Shown: positions 46,770-55,928, numbered from the stretch's first letter. The stretch is DNA of 64,000 nucleotides from an uncultured Lachnospiraceae bacterium (GCA_947089905.1 CAMUMG010000006.1:1-64000), one strand, 5' to 3'. Translations and numbers: made by a program. The notes: generated from the letters alone by a model not told the origin.

Positions 46770-47777
46770 TTAAACAAATTCTGATAGAATCATCAGTACA
46801 ATACAAACAAATATTGCAATGACAAGAGGGAGTGTGATTAAATGCTGTTCTTTTTTTTCTGCATGTATCATCTCTTTAATATACTGCCATCTATCTGCAT
46901 TTACTGCTATTGTCCGGTATACTAAAAGGGCAAGTCCTGTACTTATAAGTGCCATCGGACCATAACTTTTTAAAACATCTCCTATATTCATAGAAGAAAG
47001 AGCCTGTTGGCTGTTTTTCATTAACGCATCCATTGTAAACTCTGTCCCGCCCATAAATTCAGTCACCATATTGATAACATTTGTATTTTTACTCTCAACC
47101 GCTCTGTTATAAACAGACTCTAAAAAAGAAAGTAGTTTCGGATAAAATGCTAAAGTCAAAACAGAACTTCCATTAATCAAAAAGTGTATAATCATAGTAG
47201 AGAGAATCGAATCTGTAGCTTCAATTACAAGTGCAAATACAATTCCCATTACAAAAGCATAAGAAAACTGATTTAGATTTCCATGTAAAATACCAAATAA
47301 AAAGGCACTTAAAAAAATTGCAGAAACGGGTTTGATCTTTCGATATTCATTATACAAAACTCCACGATATACACTTTCTTCAAAAATACAAGGAATCAAA
47401 GCAGTTATAATCAAAGCGATTATAAAAGAATTCTGTTGTGTAATATTGGTCATAGTATTTGTAATTCTATTTTCTACAAATAACATAGAAATCGCATTCA
47501 CAAGTGACATTAATGGCATAATTAGAATAGTGAATAAAATTAATAAAAAAATATTGGCAGGACGAATTTTTCGAAACCTTACTGCTTCTTGATAGGGAAC
47601 TTTTTCTATCACTATATAAATCATTGCTGGAAATACAAGAATTAGTTGTGAAATCAGTAATAATGCAGCACTATTGTGTACAAATGTACTAATAGGTATA
47701 AAACTTGCCATAATAGAAATTCCTACTGTAGCCGCAAATACCCAATTTACTCGTTTTATCCGTTGTGAAGTATTCAT
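46770..47777 (-). CDS. CPBP family intramembrane metalloprotease
   Basis: A 335-residue membrane protein with eight or so helices. The CPBP/Abi motifs are present: EEsxyRG (CIFEESVYRGVLYNEY, about 130-145), a FxxxHG-type second motif (FLFGILHGNLNQFSYAF) and a later Asn/His segment (IHFLINGSS). Members cleave prenylated or membrane substrates; some give bacteriocin immunity. No bacteriocin gene is seen. First gene of a two-gene unit with trxB. Confidence 0.87.
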   Translation of the reverse strand: MNTSQRIKRVNWVFAATVGISIMASFIPISTFVHNSAALLLISQLILVFPAMIYIVIEKVPYQEAVRFRKIRPANIFLLILFTILIMPLMSLVNAISMLFVENRITNTMTNITQQNSFIIALIITALIPCIFEESVYRGVLYNEYRKIKPVSAIFLSAFLFGILHGNLNQFSYAFVMGIVFALVIEATDSILSTMIIHFLINGSSVLTLAFYPKLLSFLESVYNRAVESKNTNVINMVTEFMGGTEFTMDALMKNSQQALSSMNIGDVLKSYGPMALISTGLALLVYRTIAVNADRWQYIKEMIHAEKKEQHLITLPLVIAIFVCIVLMILSEFV

Positions 47778-48007
47778 TTCTTTTTCCTATCTCTATAAAA
47801 GAGCCTTTCTTTAATTTTAAAAAACGAAGAAATTATTTTTTATCTGATATAGTTTAGTTTATCACAAACGAATGAGTTTTACTATCACTCTAATGGATTC
47901 TTTAAAATCTTTTCATAATCTTTTGCTGTTCTATTTTGATTTCCTGTGTTATAGTAATTCATAGTTAAAAAAATGTGCAGTTAAATTATGCAGGAAATGA
48001 GGTTTTT

Positions 48008-48856
48008 ATGATTTATTTAGGAGAAATACAAAAATTACAAGTAGGAAAACTTACAGATAATGGAGCATACCTTTTTGACTCTAATGCACAGACTTCTGAT
48101 CGAGTTCTTCTACCTAAAAATCAGCTTCCAGAAGGATTAAAACTTCATGATATAATAGAAGTTTTTATTTATCGTGACTCCGAAGATCGTCTGATTGCAA
48201 CAACAACACAACCACTCTTAACTCTTGGAAAAGTGGCTAGATTAAAAGTAAAAGAACTTTCTAACATCGGAGCTTTTTTAGATTGGGGTTTAGCAAAAGA
48301 TTTACTTCTTCCTTTTAAAGAACAGACCTTTCGTCCAAAAGTAAATGATTCTGTATTAGTAGCACTCTATATTGATAAAAGTCATAGATTATGTGCTACT
48401 ATGAAAGTTTATAATTATTTAAAAACAGAAAGTCCCTATCATAAAGAAGAACGAGTTCATGGAATGGTTTATGATGTACTTGCAAACTTTGGTGCATTTG
48501 TAGCAGTCGATGATCAATATTCTGCTCTCATTCCAAACAGCGAACTTTTTCGCCCTATTCATGCAGGGGAATATATTGACGCACGTATCACTAAAGTACA
48601 AGAAGATGGAAAACTCAATTTAAGTATTCGAGAAAAAGCCTATACACAAATGGATCAGGATGCAGAACTTATTTTAGATGCCTTAAAGAAAAGTCCAAAT
48701 GGTTATCTTCCATATCATGATAAATCAGACCCAGATGAAATTCGAAAGATCTTTCAATTAAGTAAAAACTCTTTTAAACGTGCTATTGGAAGACTTTTAA
48801 AAGAGGGAAAAATTTCTTTAAATGATACAGGAATTACAATTAAAAACTCCAAATAA
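48008..48856 (+). CDS. cvfB: S1 RNA-binding domain protein, CvfB family
   Basis: A 282-residue protein matching CvfB/YitL. It begins at 48008 after GAGG; three S1-like beta barrels (about 1-60, 65-130, 145-205: VARLKVKELSNIGAFLDWGL, VHGMVYDVLANFGAFVAVD) and a C-terminal winged helix (about 215-280) give the family layout. CvfB affects virulence and exoprotein expression in Staphylococcus through RNA binding. Its targets here are unknown. Divergent from the CPBP gene. Confidence 0.9.
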   Translation: MIYLGEIQKLQVGKLTDNGAYLFDSNAQTSDRVLLPKNQLPEGLKLHDIIEVFIYRDSEDRLIATTTQPLLTLGKVARLKVKELSNIGAFLDWGLAKDLLLPFKEQTFRPKVNDSVLVALYIDKSHRLCATMKVYNYLKTESPYHKEERVHGMVYDVLANFGAFVAVDDQYSALIPNSELFRPIHAGEYIDARITKVQEDGKLNLSIREKAYTQMDQDAELILDALKKSPNGYLPYHDKSDPDEIRKIFQLSKNSFKRAIGRLLKEGKISLNDTGITIKNSK

Positions 48857-48860
48857 TCTA

Positions 48861-48900
48861 AAAAAAGAATCTGTCTATTGATTTAGACAGATTCTTTTTT
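48861..48900. terminator. Bidirectional terminator between cvfB and the CheY-like gene
   Basis: A perfect 17-bp stem (48861-48877 with 48884-48900) flanked by A-run and T-run serves both convergent genes. Confidence 0.93.
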
Positions 48901-48910
48901 CTACATTTCT

Positions 48911-49273
48911 TTATTCTAAATGCGTGATAGCATATAGAAAAACCTCTTTTTCAATTGGTTTTGGTATTAAATGTCTCATTCCGAGTGCATGAACTTCATT
49001 TAAAGTATCCATATCGCAGAGGGAACTTAACATAATAATTTTGTGGGTTGCTGTAGGATCTCTTTGAATAATTTCCTTTGCAGCCTCCATTCCATCAATT
49101 CCTGGCATAATAATATCCATTGTCACAATATCAGGTTTTAATTCTTCATATAGACGAATTCCTTCTTCACCATCTTTGGCATGAGCAATTACTTCATATT
49201 CATCTGAAGGTACGAGATCTGCAATCTCGTTATATGCAAAACTGGAATCATCCACAACTAATATCCTTTTCAT
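48911..49273 (-). CDS. CheY-like response regulator
   Basis: A 120-residue stand-alone receiver domain. Acidic pair at 8-9 (VVDDSS), phospho-Asp about 52 (VTMDIIMPGIDGMEA), Ser/Thr about 82 (IIMLSSL) and Lys about 104 (LIPKPIEK) are all in place. It follows a CheX-like phosphatase gene by about 50 bases, so it probably acts as a chemotaxis or motility switch regulator; it could be CheY itself. Confidence 0.9.
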   Translation of the reverse strand: MKRILVVDDSSFAYNEIADLVPSDEYEVIAHAKDGEEGIRLYEELKPDIVTMDIIMPGIDGMEAAKEIIQRDPTATHKIIMLSSLCDMDTLNEVHALGMRHLIPKPIEKEVFLYAITHLE

Positions 49274-49326
49274 TCTAACCTCTTTTCTGGTATATTGTAT
49301 GTCCCAAACATGATATCTTTTTTAAT

Positions 49327-49839
49327 TCATGCACCTTCCAGTACCACTTCGTTATATCTAAAAACAAAATGGACAATACCCAATTCATTAGAAAAATCAT
49401 GTCTTGAGCAAAACTGGAATTCATTTTCTGTAATTTCTTTACAAACTCCTTTTTTAACCATTGGAAGAGAAAAACGCACCCTTTTTCCGAAAAAATTTCC
49501 AATCTGTGAAATCATACATCCAGCTACAATATTTAAGTATTCTTTAAAATAGCCATCCCATTCTGCTTCTGACATAGGTCTTCCATGACTCATCTGAAAG
49601 ACAATCTGTTCTGCCATTTCCTCAGGAATTAAAAATAGCATTTCACCATCTAAAAAACCATGTAGTCTAATCGTTCCTGAATAAACAGGTTCTTTTGTTA
49701 AAATGATGCCTTCTTCTGGTTCTAACCGGATGCTTGATAACCGCTGTGTTACATTACAAAATCCATGTATTACAATGTTTTCCATCGATTCCATCAACTT
49801 AGGCGATGCTTCTTCTCTCTTCTCTTCTAAATCTTGTAT
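49327..49839 (-). CDS. CheX/CheC-like chemotaxis phosphatase, unusual start
   Basis: A protein of about 171 residues. The mark of CheC/CheX phosphatases, an E-xx-N-xx-(A)G stretch on a helix, is present (FKEYLNIVAGCMISQIGN), and the beta strands around it fit the fold. It should dephosphorylate the neighbouring CheY-like protein. The strong AAAGGAGGGG site (49846-49855) has no ATG, GTG or TTG at proper distance: the codon 8 bases after GGAGG is ATA (49839). The first usable conventional starts are TTG (49797) and ATG (49794). I use the ATA because the intervening codons read as a plausible helix (QDLEEKREEASPKL). Confidence 0.7.
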   Translation of the reverse strand: MQDLEEKREEASPKLMESMENIVIHGFCNVTQRLSSIRLEPEEGIILTKEPVYSGTIRLHGFLDGEMLFLIPEEMAEQIVFQMSHGRPMSEAEWDGYFKEYLNIVAGCMISQIGNFFGKRVRFSLPMVKKGVCKEITENEFQFCSRHDFSNELGIVHFVFRYNEVVLEGA

Positions 49840-49867
49840 TTCAATCCCCTCCTTTCATGGAAGTAGA

Positions 49868-50272
49868 TTAATTATCCAAAAATCGCATTTTCGATTTTGA
49901 ATCTGTAGGTACCTTATTTATTTTCTGTGGTTTTTCTTTATACATTTCACCTAATCTATTTGTCATAAGTTCTCTACAGCGTGGACAGAAACGCCCTGTT
50001 CGAATCATAGCACCACACTTTTCACATGCTAACCCTACTGCGGATGATTCAGAAAATTCCAAACGTTCCTCCCGAATCCACTGTTTAATTTGTGGAACGG
50101 AAACATCATTATCGTCTGCTACTTTTTGTATATTAGCATTTGGATTATCATAGACATATTCTTTTACCTGTTCAAATTTTTCCTCTAATGCCTGTTGACA
50201 TGATGGACAAATTGGTGTTCCGCCAAGGTAATTAAATAATTTTCCACAGTTTCTGCAATTTCTGACATCCAT
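49868..50272 (-). CDS. yvyF: YvyF family flagellar-operon protein
   Basis: A 134-residue protein of the TIGR03826/YvyF type. An N-terminal zinc ribbon (CRNCGKLFNYLGG...CPSC), a winged helix-like middle (VKEYVYDNPNANIQKVADDN) and a second Cys cluster (CEKCGAMIRTGRFCPRC) are visible. In Bacillus it lies between comFC and flgM; here too it follows comF, by 12 bases, but flgM is not next. Exact function is unsettled. Confidence 0.9.
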   Translation of the reverse strand: MDVRNCRNCGKLFNYLGGTPICPSCQQALEEKFEQVKEYVYDNPNANIQKVADDNDVSVPQIKQWIREERLEFSESSAVGLACEKCGAMIRTGRFCPRCRELMTNRLGEMYKEKPQKINKVPTDSKSKMRFLDN

Positions 50273-50284
50273 GTTCCAACCTCC

Positions 50285-51013
50285 TTAATAGCCTTTCCCA
50301 ATACATAGACTGACAAATGATACTTTCGTCATTTGACTTGCCTGTAAAACTTTACTGCAAGCTTCTATTGTACTTCCTGTTGTATAAATATCATCTACCA
50401 GCATAATATGTTGATAGATTTTTTTCTCTTTCCATCCTTGGACAGAGATTGTAAATGCACGTTCCAGATTTCTTAATCTTTCTTTATTATTTAACTGCTT
50501 TTGAGGAATCGTATTTTTCGTTCGCAATAACAATTTACAATTTATTGGAATCTCTAATCTTTTTGAGAGTCCAGACGCTAAAAGCTCTGCCTGATTAAAT
50601 CCTCGTACCCGTTTCTTTTTTTGATGAATTGGAACAGGTATTAAAACATCCGGCTGTTTTTCTAAAATCTTTTTGCCTAATCGTTCTACCATCTCTTCTA
50701 CATAAAAATCAGCATACTCTTTCTTGCCGTGAAATTTAAATGCAGTGATAGAATCCTTCATTGTCTGATCATATACAAACAGAGCCATTCCAGAGTCATA
50801 ATGAAACTGTTTTTTGTAGCAGTCAAAACAATATTCCTGTTCTTTTTGTGCAACTGGCTTTCCACATTTTTTACAGCAGGGTTCTTCTACATAGATCAGT
50901 TTTTTTTTGCAGACTGAACAGATTTTTTTCCCTTTTGGAAGAACAATCTTTTCACAGATCGGACATCGTCTTGGATAAATTAACTCTCTAATATATTCCA
51001 ATTCCACTTTCAA
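50285..51013 (-). CDS. comF: ComF family phosphoribosyltransferase-like protein
   Basis: A 242-residue ComFC-like protein linked to DNA uptake. An N-terminal zinc ribbon (CPICEKIVLPKGKKICSVC, then CKKCGKPV, CFDC) is followed by a type I PRTase domain with its PRPP loop (IMLVDDIYTTGSTIEAC, about 205-221). Start codon (TTG or the GTG after it) is uncertain because AGGAGG lies 15 bases before the TTG. First gene of the comF-yvyF-CheX-CheY run. Confidence 0.92.
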   Translation of the reverse strand: MKVELEYIRELIYPRRCPICEKIVLPKGKKICSVCKKKLIYVEEPCCKKCGKPVAQKEQEYCFDCYKKQFHYDSGMALFVYDQTMKDSITAFKFHGKKEYADFYVEEMVERLGKKILEKQPDVLIPVPIHQKKKRVRGFNQAELLASGLSKRLEIPINCKLLLRTKNTIPQKQLNNKERLRNLERAFTISVQGWKEKKIYQHIMLVDDIYTTGSTIEACSKVLQASQMTKVSFVSLCIGKGY

Positions 51014-51078
51014 TCTTCTCTTTGTTTCCCTCCTTATAATCTTTTTAGATTTTAAGTTTTTTCATTCTAACAGAGCAA

Positions 51079-51996
51079 TTAGAGAATAGAAGTTGGATAA
51101 CTTCCCTCTTTTACAAGACGGCAAATAGAATCTACTACTGCTTGTTTATCTTCCTGATACGTAACGCCAAACCATTTATCCGTAGTATGCAACACCTTAA
51201 CAACTGCCTTTTTTTGTGTCACTAAATGACCTACCACATTTGGTAAAAGAAACTCTGCTGTAAGAGGAGCTTGATCCATTGTTTTTAAGAAATCCACAAA
51301 ATCTTCTTCTAAAACTTCTAAAAAATTTGGAGTAAAGCCCCACATATTCATAGACACTAAGGTGTTAAGGTCTAATAAAATTTCTTTTCCCATACTATCT
51401 TTTCCCACTGCCATCGTTCCCTGCCTTTTGAGTGCAAAGGTTTCTTCTACCTTTGAAAGCAAGTCTTGTTCTGTTACCTTGCAGATTCCTCTTGTCACTG
51501 TTCCATGTTCACTTAACGTATTACCAAGAATAAATCCAGCCATACAAAAATGATAATCTGGTGAGTTAAGATCTGTTTTTGCTAAAAACTGATGTACTTT
51601 TTCAAAAGCCTGTCTGCCATAAAAATCATCTGCATTGATCACTGCAAATGGTTCTTTTACCACATTCCTACAACATAGGACCGCCTGCCCAGTTCCCCAT
51701 GGTTTTTTTCTTCCCTCAGGTTTTTTGATTCCTTTTGGCAGGGCATCTACTTCCTGAAATACATATTCTACTTCTATCTTTTTAGCGATACGATCTCCAA
51801 TAATTTCTTTAAATTCCTGCTCCAGATCGTGACGAATGATAAAAACAATTTTATCAAAACCTGCATGAATGGCATCATAGATTGAATAATCCATAATAAT
51901 CTCGCCAGACGGTCCAACCTGCTCTAGTTGTTTTATCCCACTTCCATAGCGACTTCCAAGTCCAGCCGCCATAATTACTAAAGTTGTTTTATTCAT
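51079..51996 (-). CDS. Sugar-phosphate nucleotidyltransferase-like protein
   Basis: A 305-residue nucleotidyltransferase. The N-terminal NTP-binding signature (VIMAAGLGSRYGSGIKQLEQ, residues 7-26) and VINADDFYG metal-binding segment are complete, but the C-terminal left-handed helix common in GlmU types is missing. Substrate (a sugar 1-phosphate) is unknown. Monocistronic by position. Confidence 0.85.
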   Translation of the reverse strand: MNKTTLVIMAAGLGSRYGSGIKQLEQVGPSGEIIMDYSIYDAIHAGFDKIVFIIRHDLEQEFKEIIGDRIAKKIEVEYVFQEVDALPKGIKKPEGRKKPWGTGQAVLCCRNVVKEPFAVINADDFYGRQAFEKVHQFLAKTDLNSPDYHFCMAGFILGNTLSEHGTVTRGICKVTEQDLLSKVEETFALKRQGTMAVGKDSMGKEILLDLNTLVSMNMWGFTPNFLEVLEEDFVDFLKTMDQAPLTAEFLLPNVVGHLVTQKKAVVKVLHTTDKWFGVTYQEDKQAVVDSICRLVKEGSYPTSIL

Positions 51997-52108
51997 CTCT
52001 ACCTCTCTTGATTTTTGCCACCTGTTAGTCTATGGCAGCTTTGATACATAAATATAGATGCCTTTCCTATACAGTATAACATAAATTTAATTCCTTTGCA
52101 CGTATTTT

Positions 52109-54331
52109 TTACAGCTTACTTAATTCCTGAATTCTTTGGCAAAGACCTGAATACCGCATTTGTTCTCTTTCGTTTGCAATCATTGCCTGTACAGTTTCTT
52201 CTGAACCAACAATAGTGACACAGCTTTTTGCTCTTGTCACTGCAGTATATAAGATATTTCGATTAAATAACATTCTTGGTCCACTCAAAAGTGGAAGTAC
52301 TATTGCAGGATATTCACTTCCCTGTGCCTTATGAATAGTAACTGCATAAGCCAATTCTAATTCATCTAATTGAACAAATGGATACTCCACCATTCTTCCT
52401 TCATCAAATTCAATTCTCATTGACTCTGAGTATGAATTAATTTCTCGAATTATCCCAGTATCTCCATTAAATATTCCTGTCCCCTGTTCCACCAAAGTGC
52501 CAAAAGAAGTCTTAATCTCCCAAGAAAGTTGATAGTCGTTTTTTGTCTGCATTACCTTATCACCTTCTCGAAAGATATACTGTTTATGCTCTTTTTCTTT
52601 CTTATCTTTTGAAGGAGGATTAAGATATTGCTGTAATATTTGATTGAGCCTATCTACTCCAAGCTCTCCTTTTCTCATTGGAGTTAGCACTTGAATATCC
52701 AAAGGACTTGCATTTACATATATTGGCATCTTATCTCGTACTAAAGCAATCATAACCCCAGTAATAGAATTAATATCATCGCGTTTTAATAAAAAGAAAT
52801 CTTTACTGTGATTATCAAAATGAATTGCTGTTCCAGCATTAATTTTATGAGCATTTACAATAATATCACTTTCCGAAGCCTGTCGAAATATTTTTTTAAG
52901 ACGTACTACTTGAAATAACTTAGACGCTAATATATCATGAAGTACATTTCCGGGTCCTACACTTGGTAGTTGGTTTTCATCTCCTACTAAAATCAGTCTT
53001 GTTCCAACTGTTACTGCACGAAGTAATGCGTGTACCAAATTAATATCAACCATAGACATCTCGTCAATAATAATTACATCTGTCTCTAAAGGATTTGTTT
53101 CATTTCGTTCAAATTGATAGTGTTTTTCGCCACTATCTAATCCTTGTGTCAGTTCCAAAAGTCTATGAATTGTTTTTGCTTCATATCCAGTTGTTTCTGT
53201 CATTCGCTTTGCGGCCCGTCCTGTTGGAGCCGCTAATAAAATATCCATCCCTTCTGATTCAAAAAATTGGATCATGGCATTAATTGTCGTGGTTTTACCA
53301 GTGCCCGGTCCTCCCGTCAATATAAACAAGCCGTTTCTTACTGCTTCTATAACCGCCTGACGCTGCATTTGATCTAAAGCTAGAGAAAGTTTTCTCTCAA
53401 TCTGAGTTAATCTTGCTAAAATAGCCTCTCCCGAAATTGGATAGACAACACTTAAATCAAGTAGCATTTTTGCAGTGTTCAGTTCCAAATAGTAATAGAT
53501 TGCTAAATAGACACAACATTCTTCCTGTTCTTTTTTTAATACTACCTTTTTTTCTACGGATAGTACTGTTATATGTCGTTGGATATCCCCTAGGGGCATA
53601 CCAAGGATCTGTGTTGTCTGATATAAAAGTTCGGATTCTGGAAGATAAATATGACCATTTCCCGCCGCCTGTGTTAGAGCATATAAAATAGCAGCATGAA
53701 TTCGATAATCTGATTCTGCACCAATTCCAGTTTTCATTGCAATTTCATCTGCAATTTTAAATCCAACTCCTGAGATATCTTCTGCCAGACGATAGGGATT
53801 TTCTTTCATTACCTGGTACATCTGTTCCCCATACTTTTGATAAATCTTTACTGCAAGATTATTTGTAATTCCATATTGCTGTAAAAACAACATTGCATTG
53901 CGTAATTCCTGTTTTTGTGTAAACTGCTGGTAAATTTCTCTTGCTAATTTTTCACTAATCCCCTTGACCTCTGACAGACGTTCTGGTTCTTCTTCAATGA
54001 TATGAAAGGTTTCCTTTTGGAATTTTTTTATAATTCTTCCAGCTAAAGTAACTCCAATTCCCTTAATTGCTCCAGAAGCCAAGTATCGTTCCATAGCAAC
54101 CACATCTTCTGGTTCTTTTACCTGAAATTGTTTTACCTGAAACTGCTCTCCATAAACTGGATGTGCAGAATATCCCCCTGTCACTTCAATAAATTCCCCT
54201 TCGCTGATAAACGGAAAATTCCCAACACAAGTAGTTTCCATATCTTCGTTTACCAGACTGATTACTGTATATCCATTGTCCGTATTTCGAAATACGATCT
54301 TTTCCACATACCCTGTCAGTACTTCAGCCAT
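52109..54331 (-). CDS. recD2: ATP-dependent RecD2 DNA helicase
   Basis: A 740-residue 5'-3' superfamily 1B helicase of the RecD2 type. The N-terminal OB-like and helix-hairpin-helix region (about 1-200), Walker A (LTGGPGTGKTTTINAM, about 347), DEMSMVD and LVGDENQLPSVGPG (motifs II and III) and the C-terminal VTIHKAQGSEYP (motif V/VI) are intact. RecD2 works in mismatch repair and replication-fork stability in bacteria without RecBC. The GGAG site lies very close to the start. Confidence 0.96.
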   Translation of the reverse strand: MAEVLTGYVEKIVFRNTDNGYTVISLVNEDMETTCVGNFPFISEGEFIEVTGGYSAHPVYGEQFQVKQFQVKEPEDVVAMERYLASGAIKGIGVTLAGRIIKKFQKETFHIIEEEPERLSEVKGISEKLAREIYQQFTQKQELRNAMLFLQQYGITNNLAVKIYQKYGEQMYQVMKENPYRLAEDISGVGFKIADEIAMKTGIGAESDYRIHAAILYALTQAAGNGHIYLPESELLYQTTQILGMPLGDIQRHITVLSVEKKVVLKKEQEECCVYLAIYYYLELNTAKMLLDLSVVYPISGEAILARLTQIERKLSLALDQMQRQAVIEAVRNGLFILTGGPGTGKTTTINAMIQFFESEGMDILLAAPTGRAAKRMTETTGYEAKTIHRLLELTQGLDSGEKHYQFERNETNPLETDVIIIDEMSMVDINLVHALLRAVTVGTRLILVGDENQLPSVGPGNVLHDILASKLFQVVRLKKIFRQASESDIIVNAHKINAGTAIHFDNHSKDFFLLKRDDINSITGVMIALVRDKMPIYVNASPLDIQVLTPMRKGELGVDRLNQILQQYLNPPSKDKKEKEHKQYIFREGDKVMQTKNDYQLSWEIKTSFGTLVEQGTGIFNGDTGIIREINSYSESMRIEFDEGRMVEYPFVQLDELELAYAVTIHKAQGSEYPAIVLPLLSGPRMLFNRNILYTAVTRAKSCVTIVGSEETVQAMIANEREQMRYSGLCQRIQELSKL

Positions 54332-54402
54332 CCATTCTCCTTGCTGCCGTTTAAAAAGGCAAATAAATTGAGCAGCTTCTCCTTTCTTTGATTACACATT
54401 TG

Positions 54403-54490
54403 TTTGTTTCAATCCACTCGCGGCAGTTAAGAGCAAGACAATGATGTGGATTGCTTCATAGCAGTAGGTGATACTTGCCCGCTACTGCCC
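54403..54490 (-). ncRNA. Candidate structured leader before recD2
   Basis: In the gap before recD2, CAATCCAC (54410-54417) pairs exactly with GTGGATTG (54446-54453), and GCAGTAG (54461-54467) with CTACTGC (54482-54488). Strand is inferred from the recD2 direction. A 12-base stretch (54406-54417, GTGGATTGAAAC on the minus strand) equals the 3' end of many type I CRISPR repeats but occurs once. I cannot assign an RNA family. Confidence 0.35.
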
Positions 54491-54537
54491 TTACAATTAT
54501 TCCTAGCAATTCCTCTTGCTGTTAATTGTTAAAAATA

Positions 54538-54571
54538 ACCGACAGGTTTGGGAAAACCCATACCCGTCGGT
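54538..54571 (-). terminator. Terminator of the mbl-flhO-flhP-rod operon
   Basis: ACCGACGGGT..GGG and CCC..ACCTGTCGGT on the minus strand form an imperfect 14-bp stem followed by TATTTTTAAC. Confidence 0.88.
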
Positions 54572-54608
54572 ATTTAACACAAAACGGCAGGTCTTAAAGC
54601 GATTATTC

Positions 54609-54947
54609 TTACAATGAATTATACTTCATCGCCTCATAGAGCTGTTGTGCAATCCCAAGTTGACCACTTTCAGTAATTGATTCTGCATATTGTTGATATA
54701 ACATATCTCCAAAATATTCTACATAATCATTCTCTTCCTCATCATCCTTTGGGATTGTTTTTTTCATTTCCTGTAAGATCTGTTCTACTAGATATTTTTC
54801 AAAGCTTTTACAGGCTTCCATCATCTCATCTTCAGAATTATTACCTGAACTTAATTTCTTTTTTAATTCTTCTGCCTGTGTTGCCTGTTTTGCTGTATCA
54901 GCCGATACCGTTCCCATCATATAACTGTTTCCCAAAGAAAAATCCAT
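54609..54947 (-). CDS. Rod-binding protein (FlgJ N-terminal type)
   Basis: A 112-residue protein equal to the rod-capping domain of FlgJ without the muramidase half. The family stretch is present (MMEACKSFEKYLVEQILQEM, about 45-62, and YFGDMLYQQYAESITESG). It helps the rod assemble through the cell wall. It lies 27 bases after the flhP gene, so a separate lysin must make the hole. Confidence 0.9.
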   Translation of the reverse strand: MDFSLGNSYMMGTVSADTAKQATQAEELKKKLSSGNNSEDEMMEACKSFEKYLVEQILQEMKKTIPKDDEEENDYVEYFGDMLYQQYAESITESGQLGIAQQLYEAMKYNSL

Positions 54948-54974
54948 TATGATTCCCCCTTTTTAACTCTGTAA

Positions 54975-55904
54975 TTATTGTCTAAGGGCATTTGCTTCCT
55001 GTAACATCTCATCTGCTGCTGTAATTACTTTTGAATTCATTTGATATGCTCTCTGTGTTACAATTAAATCAACCAATTCACTCGCTACCTGTACATTAGA
55101 ACCTTCTAAATAATTTGTTAGAAGTCTACTTCTTTTAAGAGATGGATTCTGGGCTTCTACCCGTGCTGTTCCAGAGTTTTCAGTTTCTTTTAATAAACTT
55201 CCAGATATTTTTTCCAATCCTGCTGGATTATTAAATTGTGCTAAACCAATTACTGCAACTCTTCTTGTTTCAAGTACATATTTTTTATCTTCTTGCGTTT
55301 CCTCATTTTCTGTACCCTGAGTATCATTTGGAGTATTGTTATTTGTGTTATTATTATTGTTATTATCTGTATTATCTGGATCTTTTACTTCAACTTTTTC
55401 TTTATATGTAATAATTCCGAATTCATCAATTTCAAGTGTTGATGTATCAATTTCACGGTTAAAAACAATCTCTTTTCCAGTGGAATCTAATACAGGATAT
55501 CCAGATGCTGTACAAAGTGTAAATCCCTGTGAACTTGCTCCTAATTCAAAAGCTCCATTTCTTGTATAAGAAACAGAACCATCTGGCATACGAATCATAA
55601 AAAATCCTTCTCCATCGATTGCTAAGTCCAGTGGATTTCCTGTTTCTAAAAGATTTCCCTGTGTATACTGAGAAACAATATTAGAAACTCTTGTTCCAAG
55701 TCCTACCTGCCCAATAACAGGCAGTGGATTTCCCTCATTATCGGTTACTCTTGTCTGAATCTTTTGATAGAGTAATGACTGAAAGTGTGTTGTTTCCTTT
55801 TTATATCCATTTGTATTGATATTTGCCAAATTATTTGAGATAGTATCCAAACTTGTCTGTTGAGCTGTCATACCTGACGCCCCAGTCCAAAGTGCACGCA
55901 TCAT
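54975..55904 (-). CDS. flhP: Flagellar hook-basal body protein (FlhP/FlgG type)
   Basis: A 309-residue rod/hook family protein. The N-terminal SLDTISNNLANINTNGYK motif, the internal AIDGEGFFMIRMPDGSVSYT segment and the C-terminal SNVQVASELVDLIVTQRAYQMNSKVI motif are all typical. Residues about 178-205 carry a low-complexity insertion almost entirely of Asn, Asp and Thr, coded by ATT/GTT-rich repeats near 55330. Gene order after mbl suggests FlhP of Bacillus; FlgG is the alternative name. Confidence 0.9.
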   Translation of the reverse strand: MMRALWTGASGMTAQQTSLDTISNNLANINTNGYKKETTHFQSLLYQKIQTRVTDNEGNPLPVIGQVGLGTRVSNIVSQYTQGNLLETGNPLDLAIDGEGFFMIRMPDGSVSYTRNGAFELGASSQGFTLCTASGYPVLDSTGKEIVFNREIDTSTLEIDEFGIITYKEKVEVKDPDNTDNNNNNNTNNNTPNDTQGTENEETQEDKKYVLETRRVAVIGLAQFNNPAGLEKISGSLLKETENSGTARVEAQNPSLKRSRLLTNYLEGSNVQVASELVDLIVTQRAYQMNSKVITAADEMLQEANALRQ

Positions 55905-55928
55905 ATTTTTATCCTCCTAATTGATAAC

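Noticed and set aside
46770-47777. CPBP protease as bacteriocin immunity gene
   Set aside because: No bacteriocin precursor, exporter or regulator is near; its partner is trxB.
49275-49502. 75-codon minus-strand frame within the CheX-like gene
   Set aside because: It is another frame of the same strand; the CheX frame has the conserved E-xx-N motif.
54406-54417. CRISPR repeat
   Set aside because: A 12-base match to the end of type I repeats occurs once, with no spacing pattern and no cas gene in the window.
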